Positions 34,116 through 45,520 of a stretch of DNA of 64,000 nucleotides are shown one piece after another (positions within the stretch are counted from its first letter, which is position 1; every line of letters begins with the position of its first letter). Under the pieces are notes generated by a model that was not told the DNA's origin, made no database searches, and saw only the letters and a list, made by a program, of their open reading frames with translations. Location of the stretch: contig NC_134025.1 of NCBI RefSeq assembly GCF_964204645.1, positions 23,776,001 to 23,840,000 on the forward strand. Direction: 5' to 3'. The translations under genes were made by a program, and so were the position numbers. Source of the stretch: Tubulanus polymorphus (lineage: Eukaryota > Nemertea > Palaeonemertea > Tubulaniformes > Tubulanidae).

Positions 34116-35380
34116 GCCCACTTGGGACTTTAGTCCCAGCGGGCTATTGCGTTTACTTTTTGTCCGTCGTCCGTCCGTCCGTTCGTCCGTCCGTAGACGG
34201 AATCCAGTTATTTTGGGAAGTTTTGAAGACGCTTCCAGGTAATGTCTTGATATTTGGGTTACACATGTATCTACCCTAGACACATCTTCAGCCCAAAAAC
34301 TGGCCCTGTCAGAATCAAGATGGTCGACTGGCAGCCATTGTTGTTCACCAAAATCAGCACTTTTTACACATTTTTGAACTTTTTGAGGGAAATTTTGAAG
34401 ACGCTTCGATCAATTACCTTGATCTTTCAGATATATGTGAATCCCCCCAGGGCCCATCAGCATAACAAAAATTGGGTCGGTCGGACTCAAGATGGCCGTC
34501 CTATGACCTTTTTAGTGCCCAAAAATGTTAATTTTGGCCCGAATTCTGAGTCCTGTAGCTTCCTACTGGTTGGCCATTTCTCATTACAATTTGTGATGGG
34601 TATTCTTTGGAAAGGGATGTTTTATACCTGAGACAGGTATTTTTCATCAGCCAATTATGACGCAATTGGCGGCCATCTTGGTGTCACCAGTACTCATTCG
34701 TAAGTTGGAAAAAGTTTTTCCACATTATATTGATACCTAAGCGTATTTTGCTACCACAATGGATTAGAAAGTTGTAGCTCATAACGTGTTCCAAGATTGT
34801 GGTGAGTTTCAAGGTAATTGGATTTCGTATATGGCCACCAGGGGGCGTTGAATAATACAATATCTTAGCATTTCTTTATTATATTCATATCAATGCATAT
34901 TTTGTAACCACAATCAATTGGAAAGTTGTAGCTCATGACATCATCTATGATTGTTGCGAAGGACATAAGTTTTTCTATATGGTCACCAGGGGGCGTTGGA
35001 TAGTAGAATAACTTAGTATTTCCTTATTATATTGGTACCTAGGCATATTTTGTTACCATGATCAATTGCAAAGTTGTAGTTCGTGACATATTCTATGATT
35101 GTGGTGAGTTTCGAGGTCATTGGGTTTTGAATATGGTCACCAGGGGGCGTTGAATAGTAGAATGACTTAGTATTTCCATATTAGATTGGTAACGAGGCAT
35201 ATTTTATTATCACAATCAATTACAAAATCGTAGCTGTTGACATGTTCTATGATTTTGGTGAGTTTCAAGGTCATTGGATTCTGTATATGGTCACCAGGGG
35301 GCGTTGAATATTGAAATTGTTAGATTGTTGAGCATTTGAAACCACTTCCCAAGTGGGCATGGTGTCCCTGGACCCCTAGT
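34116..35380. mobile_element. Non-autonomous DNA-transposon-like element with 12-bp inverted ends
   Basis: GCCCACTTGGGA at 34116-34127 is the exact reverse complement of TCCCAAGTGGGC at 35347-35358. The left end also folds internally (AGCCC with GGGCT, GGGAC with GTCCC) and is followed by a GTCCGTCC tandem. No transposase frame is present. The open frame at 34254-34631 shows no domain. The right half is a four-unit tandem array with CTCF-like motifs (listed separately). Confidence 0.7.
34715..35325 (+). repeat. Four tandem 150-bp units, each with a CTCF-consensus motif
   Basis: Each unit holds a block like TTTTGTTACCATGATCAATT, AAGTTGTAGCTC and ATTGTGGTGAGTTTC, then CACCAGGGGGCGTTG. The motif starts at 34835 (CCACCAGGGGGCGT), 34983, 35137 and 35291 (TCACCAGGGGGCGT), that is at spacings of 148, 154 and 154 bp, all in one orientation. 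The first matches 13 of 14 positions of the known CTCF core consensus CCASYAGRKGGCRS and the others match 12. Binding is inference. Confidence 0.85.
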
Positions 35381-36715
35381 TTATCTTAAATTTTTGATGA
35401 ATTCAAATAGTGACGAATTCACCACATCTGAAATTCTACTCATGTAGATTTTCAGGCTTCATATAAATATTGTTCAACTGACAATTAAAATATAGCTAGT
35501 ATGATTACTAATTAATGGTTCGCTTAGATACCTAGAATTTAATTAAAATTAATTCAATGTAATGAAACTGTGAATGTAGTGAAACTTATTCAAAATTGCA
35601 CAGAGGATGAGACGACTGTATCGTGCAATGTCATCTGCGTCTAACTGGGCCACATGTGTGTGTGGGATCTGTTGAATCAGTTAGGTTTTGGGGGATTCGG
35701 GTTTAGTTAAGCTAGGTATCAAAAGCTCTGATGCAAAATTAGCAGTTCAAATAGTGATTAATTCAAATTCGTACCAGATCTGAAATTCTTCTCGTGTAGA
35801 AATTTCCAGCATCATATAAAATATTGTCCGAGACAATTTCAATTAACTTATTGATTAGGTATCTAATTCAGCATCTTCATATAAGGTAAAAGTGCTCAAA
35901 TCTAAACCATAGGGGTCGATAAGACAACTGTATAATTTAATATTGATTGATATATAAAGAATACTGGGTATGTTTTAACTCTGTCTCTTGTGCATGGGAT
36001 TTATTGAATCTTTAAGGCTTTGCAGAATTCTGGATTTGTGGGAATGATTCAAGGTTTTTTAAATCTGTAGAACCATGTTACTTATAGGATCAGTGTGCAC
36101 AATGCTGGCAGCGCACTCATTCTTCAGTTAGTTATATTATCATGATTACAAAATCATTGTATATATTAGGAGCAATATTTAGAATTAATGAAATGGATTA
36201 GAATACCATTCACTGGGTACAGATGTCGCCATCTGTGGGTAGAAAACATCTTTTAAGTTTATTAACTGATGATGAAGTAAATTTGATAATACGAACATGG
36301 TTTAGCTGACAATCGAAATGTATATAGGCAAATATTACTAGCAGGTTTGCACTGTATGATGGGCCTGGGTTTCAATAAAAGACACATCAAGAATTTCAAG
36401 AAGATAGAAGAGAAAACAGTTCAAAAACGATTTGATAAGATTGATTATGCATTGCTAAATTTGTTGTAACTCTGGTATTCCTAGAGATGACTATAGATGC
36501 TTTAGTTGAATTGTTGCTAAACTATAATAATCAACCATTGCTTAGATATTTAGAATATAGATGAATTACTATATGAGTTGAATTTCATAAATATCATTTA
36601 AGACTATTATTAAAATCTACGTATCGATCCATATTGCTGATCTTATATATGAATTGACATGATAATCATGATCAGTGATATTCGAAAGGATTTTCAGTTC
36701 AAAAGGTTCTGCTCT
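35381..36715. other. Degenerate dispersed repeats, no gene
   Basis: TTCAGGCTTCATATAAATATTG with GTTCAACTGACAATTAAAATA at 35450-35495 and a weaker copy at 35808 belong to the same family as 32770, 37710 and 41784. No coding exon supported. Confidence 0.5.
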
Positions 36716-37330
36716 TTTCTTCAGCTTGCCGTTTCAGACTGATTGGAAGATAGTTTGAATGAACCGGAATCGAATTTCCCAATTATGTACTTCGATTTCA
36801 GACATACTCGAGAAAAACTACAATAAACTGAAAAATTTGACAAATTTAAACGGTGAAAATGACAAAAAAATTAAAGCTAGACAAAATTCTCCCACCTTGT
36901 AAACTTTCGGACTAGTTACATGAAAAAAGACCAAATATTGTAAAATATAGTTATTTCCAAAATCTCGATGTATTAAATTAGGCAGAAAAAAAATAGATAA
37001 AATTATTAAACCTTGTAAACTTTCGGACTAGTTACATGAAAACAAGACCAAATATTGTGAAATATAATAATTTCCAAAATCTTGTTGTATTAAATTAGGC
37101 AGAAAAAAAGTTAACCCCAATCAGTCACTTAATATGTGCTTCGACTATTTAAACGGTGAAAACGACCAAAAAAATTGAAGTTAGACAAAATTATTAAACA
37201 TTGTAAACTTTCGGACTAGTTACATTAAAAAGAGACCAAATATTGTAAAATTATCTTCAACCTCGTAATATAGTTATTTCCAAAATCAGAATTAGGCAGA
37301 ATAAAAGATTGTTTGAATGAACCGGAACCG
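36716..37330. repeat. Local tandem repeat block
   Basis: GTAAACTTTCGGACTAGTTA begins at about 36898, 37016 and 37203 (118 and 187 bp apart) and is each time followed by ACCAAATATTGT. AAACGGTGAAAA begins near 36851 and 37148, and GTTTGAATGAACCGGAA near 36750 and 37312. Confidence 0.8.
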
Positions 37331-38049
37331 AATTACCAATTATGTTCTTGGACTTTAAAAAAAAGATCTGTAAAAACGACCGCCGATCACGCAACTATAT
37401 CTGTACTTCGATTTCCGATTTTGAAAAAAAACCGCCGTATCGCTCCCGGCAGGTGTGGTAGGTTTGTAAGGGACACCAACTCGAAAAGTCAAACGAGAGC
37501 TTGAGGTCAACAAGTCATCAAAAATCTGCCAATTAGAGAAGAGTGCACAGAAACCAACCGACTTAGGAGATCCTCGTCGATGATGAAACCAGCAACTATG
37601 AGAAAGAGCGACCAGCTTAAAATCAACTACTCATCTGAAATCTATGGATTTGAACAACCCACAGAAGAATCAAACTCATTAGATGGAATTACCGGTACGG
37701 TATATAGAAATTTCAGGCCTCATATGAATATCATTTGATAAGTGATTATCATCGAAATCTATTTACCTGTCCACATGGCTGATCTTAGAACTTTTATCTT
37801 TACTAGTCTTATGCCTCGGAGTAATAAATTTTTCAAATGATTACTCCAAGCTTAAACATTGATGAACTAGTCCTACTACTGCAATTATTTATTGGGGTTT
37901 AAATCGGCAATTGACGTCAATGAACCTAATTCTGATTTTGGAAATAACTATATTAACTAAGTGAAAAACACGGTGGCTTGTAATTTGAAATGACATGTAA
38001 GTTATGATAAATCTGTCTAAAATGTTTTGCTTTCTTCACTTTGTTTCAG

Positions 38050-38246
38050 TTAAACTACATCCCGCAAATAATGGCCTGAAGAAGACACAAGTAGACAAAT
38101 ACCCATTGACCAATTTGCTGATGAAAACTGCAGAAGCCCAGATGAGAAGTTTAGGAGCCAGCGACGGATCAATCACTCAACGATGGAATCTTCTACAATC
38201 GGTGGTTGATTTCTATAAAACATTTTATCAGGAGCAGCAGAGATGA
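38050..38246 (+). CDS. Candidate terminal coding exon, unknown gene (partial)
   Basis: Acceptor TTGTTTCAG leads in phase 1 into 64 codons ending in TGA: KLHPANNGLKKTQVDKYPLT, then NLLMKTAEAQMRSLGASDGS and a helical amphipathic end VVDFYKTFYQEQQR. Composition and codon use look coding, unlike the surrounding sequence. An AATAAA (38660-38665) lies about 410 nt downstream. The upstream partner exon is not identified. It sits inside the enlarged first copy of the tandem duplication, in sequence absent from the second copy. Confidence 0.5.
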
Positions 38247-39344
38247 TAGTGTATCTTATAAACACTGATTCGCGCAGCAAAGATAATGGATTATCTCATA
38301 AAATCTGATTCAGGATAAACACCGAAGCAGCAAAGACAATGGTTTATCTCATGAACACCGAGATCTAGCAGCGGCAAAGACCTCTGTAGTAAAGTATTGA
38401 TTTTTTTTACTAACATCACCCTTTTTCAGACCATTCTGATAGGTAACATAGTTTGAAAAATTTACCTGATTGCGTGGAATGGAGTATGAAAATAGTTGTT
38501 GAGTCGAATATTGAAAATAGTTAGATAATTAGGTTCCGTTGGCCTGAGAAAGGAACTCTACGTTTGAATATTTCAATATAGAGATAACTATTTTATAATG
38601 AGTTTGTAAAAAGATGTGTCATGTGTTTTGCAATGTGACAGAAATATCCTTCTTAGAGTCTAATAAAAGCTAAGCTCCATTAATTCACGATATTGGTCCT
38701 GGATCTTTGGTTGATAGATAAGTCGAGTTAGGTTAGTCACTAGGAGTAAATGGTCGCGTCGAGCGCCTAGTTTTGAGTTGTAGGTCTGTTGAGTTAACGC
38801 CTAAACTGAGATATAGTTTCATTGTGCTTACCATAGTTAAACAGAGTCAACACAGTGGCTTTGCCCTGTAGATATCACATGGTTAGGAAACATAGAACAT
38901 AACGTTCTATGTACAAATAATAAGTATTTGCAGAATTGTAGATGTACTAATTTGATGGCATTGATATTTTCGAAGGCCCGTGTAACCAATTTGAGAAATG
39001 AATCATATATGTCGATTTTCACATGGAGTTTTAACTTTGAGCCTCCATCAATCTGTTCGATGCTACGTATTTGAAAGCAAAAGCTTTATCTAAAAGGAGA
39101 CCATTATTTACATTTGAGAGGTAAAGCTAAAGTTATAGCTAGGACTAATTTTGAACGTTTTAACATTGTTTATAGCTGTTTGAACTTCTTTTATAATAGT
39201 GGGTAAATCCATATCACGAGATGGCTCTCGTGAATAATCACTTAGCTTCAAATCGGGTGTATAATGATTATTAAGAAGCGACAGTGAATTAGTAGTGCTT
39301 TTTAAAAATGGGCCCAGAACTTTACTGTGAAAAATGCCTGCAGT

Positions 39345-41230
39345 TGTAAATAGAGGAGTATAAATAATACATGATACAAAATACATGTGCATGAATAAAT
39401 AAGAAATACCAATAAATAAAAAATTATAAATAATAGATAGTAAATAATACAAAATAAAAGTTCATAAATAAATGAATAATATTTAAAAAAAATTAATATA
39501 ATAATAAGCAACAATACAAACAAACAACAAATTAATACTCTATTTACATGAAAAGGCATTTTTTCAAATATTTATCAATAAGGTTTTTTCATTTATCGAA
39601 CAACCTTCCCTAAGTATAGCGAAAACCGGAGATCTTTTCTGTTGTTGTTTTTAGCGTTCTATCAACTCAGTTACTGTAATAAACAAAACAAATAACTATA
39701 AACCTTAACTAAATCGAATACACTTAAAAAAATAACTGATATGATAGAATGCTTTGAATAACTGTGATGAAAGATCGACCCGTCCTTAGAACTAGCTGCG
39801 CTCAATCACTGCTGTGACTGTTTATTGTTATACTGGGGTAGACTTACGGGGCAGACTTACTATCTAAAATCATGTACATACATTTTACTTTTTAGAAAGA
39901 ATCTAAAACAGCTATAAACTTAAGTTATTGATGTTATTGATTAGTTACCGATTGTATAATTATGTTGATGTTTTTAAAACTGGAAGAAAAAACGTCAGAA
40001 TAGTTAGTATTTAATGCCAAGGTGCTTGAAAATCTTTGTCGGGGCAAAGTTAGCAAAATTCTAGTTTTCAAGTGAAAGTAATGTTTATGAAAAAGAAATT
40101 AAGAATGATAAATTGATACTCCAAGATTTCTGGAGTGAATCAGTATGTTTCATCTCTAGTTTTAACGCTTTATGTTAGAGACTGTTGTAGAGATTGTAAT
40201 ACAGTTCACGTGTTTGTAAATTAGGAACTTACATGATGATTCCTCGATTAAGATATTATTGTTGTGTGAATAAAACATTGTACATTTTCATCATTCATGT
40301 TGAAACTTTTCAGTTGTTAAGTTTTATAGCAACTATTTCACTTTGGTGCTTATCAGTCGTTCATAAAATGCTGATTTAATTAAGGCCCTGTCGAAAATAG
40401 AGGATAACTTGTGGATGCAGTGCTAATTGTTCAATCGTCCTAGCTTTGTTTTGATTATCGGTTTAACCGCGTCTGTGTGGGGCCTGTAATGTCTGGACAA
40501 GAAGAATTAGTTGAGCTTTTTCTTGATAATTAAATGTCATTTGAAAAGTTGACACGGTAGATTCATATTTCATGAAATATAACAAAGTGTCGGTTATATT
40601 GACCTCATGAATTGTCAAATTCATAATCTTAGACTTTCAGACTAGTCCAATTTTCTATGTTTTATGGATAAAAATTTATAATTCTTTGTGTATTTATGTT
40701 ATTTTGCTATTGATGCAAATTGTATAAAATCAGTAGTAGTGGAAATGTATTGTATATTAAAACTTCGAAATACTTTACATGTTACTTTTGTGGTTTAGAG
40801 TTATTACAATTTCATTCATAGTAATAGAAATAAAATAACTATTAAAATTTGAGAAAATAAGCTAAAAGTTAATATGTTATGTGAAAATAAAATGATGTAA
40901 AAATGTAAATCAGATTTATTACTTAATCCTACGCTTTCCAGAGTATTTGGCCAGGTTTATCTCTGGTTTTAGTGCGGGGGCCATGGACTCTTACAGTTAG
41001 AGTCCATGGTTGGGCCATAGACTTTTCTGTTTTAGAGTCTATGTTAGGACCATGAGCGTATAAACACTCATTTATAGTTTATACGCCTATGGTGGTTGGA
41101 CGTTATTTTTGAAAGTCCACGTGTTTGAGGAGCTTACATTATAATTACTCGAGCACTCTTGGCATTTTGTATAATTGTTGTATGAGAATAAATATGATTG
41201 ATTTTGAAATTTGTTAAGTTTAATATAGCA
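39345..41230. repeat. Segment B, copy 1 of the tandem duplication
   Basis: Collinear with 42500-44290: shared AATAAATA-rich start, CTTTCTGTTGTTGTTTT, AACTATAAACCTTAACTAAA-type line, CATATTTCATGAAATA, CCAGAGTATTTGGCCAGG and GAGAATAAATATGATTGA at the end. A poly(A)-type AATAAA at 41189-41194 closes the unit. No coding frame supported. Confidence 0.8.
40938..41094. other. Run of four hairpins, copy 1
   Basis: Four inverted repeats in a row: 40938-40966 (CCAGAG with CTCTGG), 40981-41009 (CCATGGACTCT with AGAGTCCATGG, 11 bp), 41016-41043 (CATAGACT with AGTCTATG) and 41056-41086 (GCGTATAAAC with GTTTATACGC, 10 bp, extended outward by ACCAT with ATGGT). Loops are 8 to 17 nt. Same run in the second copy at 43992-44142. 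Confidence 0.85.
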
Positions 41231-41661
41231 ACTCTTGGATTGAGGCCTCAATCGATTTAGGAATTATGAAACTGGGTCCTGGGTATTGTTGTTGACCAAT
41301 CAGTTTCACCCAGGATCCCAATGGTATTTTTTCCCCAGGGGCTTGTATATTGTTATTTTATATACATTATACATGTAGGCACTGGATTAACAGATTATCG
41401 TTTTTACACTACCTACAACTCTGATACGAGCCCCTGTGTTTAATTCTTGCAATCTACTTCATCCAATACATAATCCCACCAACTGGTCCGCTGACAAGCT
41501 TTTACACGTTCGGAAGACATGCTTATGTGATTATATCAACGCTAAAGAACCAATACGACTTTGTGATTTACACTAGGCCCGTTCACAGTTGTTGACGCTA
41601 TGACCAGCCAGAAGTACAGCGGGCCTAACTACGATTCAAAAATCAATTTTAGGCCTACTTT

Positions 41662-44290
41662 GGCTGATAATTAAAATGAAAATTTGTCAGTTATTAATTC
41701 AGATTTTTTAAGTATGTACAATTAAGGTAAATTCAATATCTTATGTGACATTTGAAATTTTTCGAATGTACCGTAGATATTTCAGGCCTCATATGACAAT
41801 TGTTTAACTGACAATCAAGATATAGAGATGGGACAATTTACTAATTAATTAACCAATCGCTTAGATATTAGCAATCATTCAATATCTTATAATGTTTGAC
41901 AAGAAATTCTTCTGGTGTAGATATTTTAGGGCCCCGTATACATTTAGGCTGGCTTTACTTGTAAAATTAAACTTCGTCGGTTAATAGATTTTTTTACAAA
42001 TAGTATATTGATACATTTATAAACATTCGGGCACTTTACAGTATATATTATGTGCTGCTTTACCCATTGCATTAATCAATTTCTCCGCGGAAACATGTAT
42101 AAAATAGTGTCTAGGGCTCTATCGAGATCTGGTGTAATATGGGGAAAACTATGGACAGTGGATCTTTTAGAAACTATGATTACGTCTCAGCATTTTGACA
42201 AATCTAGTATGAAACAAAGCTTAAATTGATTCAAATCATTCCCCAGAGCCATACTATGCGCCTTGATTTGCGCTATGATTATTGATTAACTGACAATTAT
42301 CATATATATAGCTAGGACAAATTGCTCATTATCAAATGGCTTAGGTATCCGCAATTAAGATTCCGCAATCAATATTTCATGTAAGATCAAAAACTATATG
42401 TAATACAGCTCCATAATATAAATGTCGTTAAACTGACAATTTAAATATAGCTGATATGATGTATAGCTGATATAGCTGATAATTCCTGATGATGTAGATT
42501 GTAATAAATAGTACAAAATACATAGAACATAATTAAGAAAAATACATTAAAAAAACAATAAATAAAAAAATACATAACAAAAAATTAAATTATAAGTAAT
42601 AAAAATAAACAAAACCAACAAACAATTAGTAAATACTCTATATAGGGCCTTCATCATCAGGCATGTTTTCTAATCAACTTAATAATTATTAAAGGTTCTT
42701 CTTTCATAGAACAACCTTCTCCGTGTTTCCCAACCTCTTGAGATCCTTTCTGTTGTTGTTTTAAGCATTCTATCGGCTCAGTAATAAACAAAACAAATAA
42801 CCATAAACCTTAACTAAATCAAACACACTAAAAAATATCTGTTTCGATAGAATGCTTCAAATAACTGATGAAAGATCATGCTTCCATTTACCTATATATC
42901 ACACCCTATCACTGCTGTAACTGTTAATTGTTTTAGGGATAATATCTGGGAGATACATTTTACTCTTTTTCAGAAAGAATGTTAAACAGCTATAAACGTG
43001 ATTAGTTATCGATAGTAAAATTATTGTCATGTTTTCCCTGAAATAACGTTGTATTAAATGAGCGAACTGATAATGTTTGAAAACCTCAGGTAAAGTTAGA
43101 AAAACTCTAGTTATCTTGTAAAACTCCAGTTATCTTGGAAAATAATTTTAATGGAAATAAAAATAAAGATTGATTAGCTAATCTCAAGCTTTCCAGAGTT
43201 AATCTTTAGGTTTTATCTCTGATTTTAATGCTTTTCTGTTGAACTGTTTTTTTTCAAATACAGTTCACCCATTGGTTAATGAAGAACTGATAATTCCTCG
43301 AATACAAAGCAAAGTTTGCAAAATTTCAGTTTTCTTGTAAAAATAATGTTAATGAAATGAAATTAGAGATTGATTATTTGAATGAATTTGTGGTTTTATG
43401 TCCAGCTTTAATGTTTATATGCTGGAGATATGTTTTGCAGTTTTTTGTAAAAACAGAAATCTTTCTTACATTGTCATTTGCTCTGTATAGTTGATATGAT
43501 AGAATGCTTCATATTTCATGAAATAATCAAGTGTCACTTATGCCCGGTGACATCATGAAATGTCAAATTAATAGTCTTAGACGTTCAGACTAGTCCCAAT
43601 TGTCGGTGTTTTATGGATCAAAGTTTACAATTCTTTGTGTAATTTTGTTATTTTCCTATTGATTCAAATTGTATGAATCAGTTGCAGTGGAAATTTGAAT
43701 AAAAACCTTGAAATACCTTGCATGATATGTGATATTAAAAGCTAGTAATTTTATTATTGAATAATCTAAGTCATTATTATAAGGCTAAAAATGATACCTT
43801 GTTTTTCCCGATCGGTCGGGTCATTTCATAAATCAATGAAATTTGTAATCAGTTAATTTCTATCTGCCGGGTCTGTTATGGTTAGCTTAATCATGATTTT
43901 AAAGTAATACCTTGGTAGATAGGTGGCCGGCCGGGTCAAATTTTAAAGAGTAAAAATGTAAATCAGATTGATTCATTAAATCTTACGCTTTCCAGAGTAT
44001 TTGGCCAGGTTTATCTCTGGTTTTAGTGCGGGGAGCCATGGACTCGAGAGTCCATGGTTGTGGGCCATAGACGTTTCTGTTATAGAGTCTATGGTTGGAC
44101 CATGGATGTATAAACTCTAGTTTATAGTGTATACGTCCATGGTTGGACTGTTTTTGAAATACAGACCACGTGTTTTAGGAGCTTACGTTATAATTCCTCG
44201 AGCACAAACCTGGCATTTTGTATAATTGTTGTACACTGTATGAGAATAAATATGATTGAAATTCTTTATCTGGTTAGCTAATCTGAACTT
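41662..44290. repeat. Copy 2 of the tandem duplication (segments A and B adjacent)
   Basis: 41662-42450 matches 32639-33330, and 42500-44290 matches 39345-41230. The two parts are directly adjacent here but separated by about 6 kb in copy 1, so copy 1 has gained the sequence holding the transposon-like element, the 36.7-37.3 kb repeat block and the candidate exon at 38050. It ends in the same AATAAATATGATTGA phrase near 44246. No gene. Confidence 0.78.
43992..44142. other. Run of four hairpins, copy 2
   Basis: Same order as copy 1: 43992-44020; 44036-44057 (CCATGGACTC with GAGTCCATGG, loop shrunk to almost nothing); 44065-44094 (CCATAGAC with GTCTATGG, one base pair more than copy 1); 44100-44142 (CCATGGATGTATA with TATACGTCCATGG, one T-G pair). 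Loops and flanks differ from copy 1 while the stems persist. Confidence 0.85.
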
Positions 44291-44849
44291 TGTTAGTTCA
44301 CCAGTCAGTGGTTTTTGTTATCTTGCAATCCACCTCTTTTTTTAACCCAATATTCCCACCAATATTGTGCGGAGACGAGGATGTCCGGAAAACATGATAA
44401 TCGGATATTGGCAATACAGCTTACCAATTCAACCCGGACACACTAACACTTGTTGACCGGTTAGAAGCGAGTGTTGAAGAGTAATTACGAAATTAGCAAT
44501 CTTTTTGATTGTTATTATAGCCATCAGGGGCGGATCCAGACCGTATTGTCCAATACATTGTTTGTACGGTCTAAAATTTAAGTGCCCTTCGGCAATATTT
44601 TGTGACGGCATATATTTCACCACCCGCTAATTTGATATTTCCACTGATGATCGGTTTGATTTTTATATACAGAAGCAGAGTCCTGAATAGTTAACTTTGC
44701 CTTTAAAAGTGGCACCCAGTATCCTTCTTTTGGTGTTAACATTACATGATTAATTACATGAGATTTGTGTTTCTCTTGTAAAAATCATTGTTTTTATTTT
44801 CTTCATGCTTTCGGTAAATGTAGCTGATGACCTCCTGATCGTTTCTAAG

Positions 44850-45066
44850 GTTCGAACCCAGTAATTACTGATACTGGTTCAGAGTGGTCCTGATGCTGAA
44901 TAGAGGATGCACAAGGGTGTCCCGGGTTCGAACACAGTAATTACTGATCCTGGTTCAGAGTGGTACTGATGCTGAATGGAGGATGTATAGGGTTCAAACC
45001 CAGTAACTACTGATACTGATTCAGACTTGTCCTGATGCTGAATAAAGGATGTACAGGGTGTCCCGA
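44850..45066. repeat. Three tandem units of 65-75 bp starting with a tRNA B-box-like word
   Basis: Each unit reads GGTTCGAACCCAGTAATTAC (44850) or a close variant (44925, 44990), then TGGTTCAGAGTGGTCCTGAT and GAATAGAGGATG. GGTTCGAACCC differs at one position from the Pol III B-box consensus GGTTCGANTCC. No A box or tRNA fold was found, so this may be a decayed SINE piece. Confidence 0.65.
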
Positions 45067-45434
45067 CCGTACAGTCCTGCCGCTATGCTCATCGTTAGCG
45101 GGATTTTCATACACTAACTAAAGTCAACTCTGGCAATCGACGTGCTGTCCAGATCGTATACACAGGGACGCGAGTATTATTTCTAGAAAGCGATGAATAA
45201 TCTCGGAGCCAACCGTTTCTCGATAAACAAAATACTAACCACACCATGAAACGGTATTTTGAATTTACCCCTTCTGAAATGAACGTACAAATTCATATGG
45301 AATAGAAGAATACTAAATCAAATTTTAGAATCTTTAATATTTGGTTCAGATTCTATTAGAAAGTGTGATTTGTGAAATGGTCGTTCCGTTTCGTGTTTAC
45401 GCGTATATCATTTACCGGTGTGGGTTGAGTCAAC

Positions 45435-45520
45435 ATGGCGGATTCTGATTTATATCGTTGACAAGGAAAACAACAAAGTATTCGTAATTAAGTCTAATTA
45501 ATCTAACCGAGTTTGCTTTT
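45435..45520 (+). other. Possible 5' exon with short upstream frame
   Basis: CAACATGGCGG has a strong start context but opens only eight codons (MADSDLYR, stop). The sequence then runs to a consensus donor, TTTTGGTAAGTG, at 45521. It could be a non-coding first exon for the plus-strand gene whose 5' UTR exon begins at 51046. A second CAACATGGCGG start at 46331 behaves the same way. Confidence 0.3.

Noticed and set aside
34254-34631. 125-codon frame inside the transposon-like element
   Set aside because: No transposase motif and no start context; it spans repeat sequence.
39108-39452. Minus-strand frame with a coding-like end (DLPTIIKEVQTAINNV)
   Set aside because: An acceptor-like CACAG precedes it, but it lies in the duplicated repeat block, its upstream part is AT low-complexity, and no partner exon is visible.
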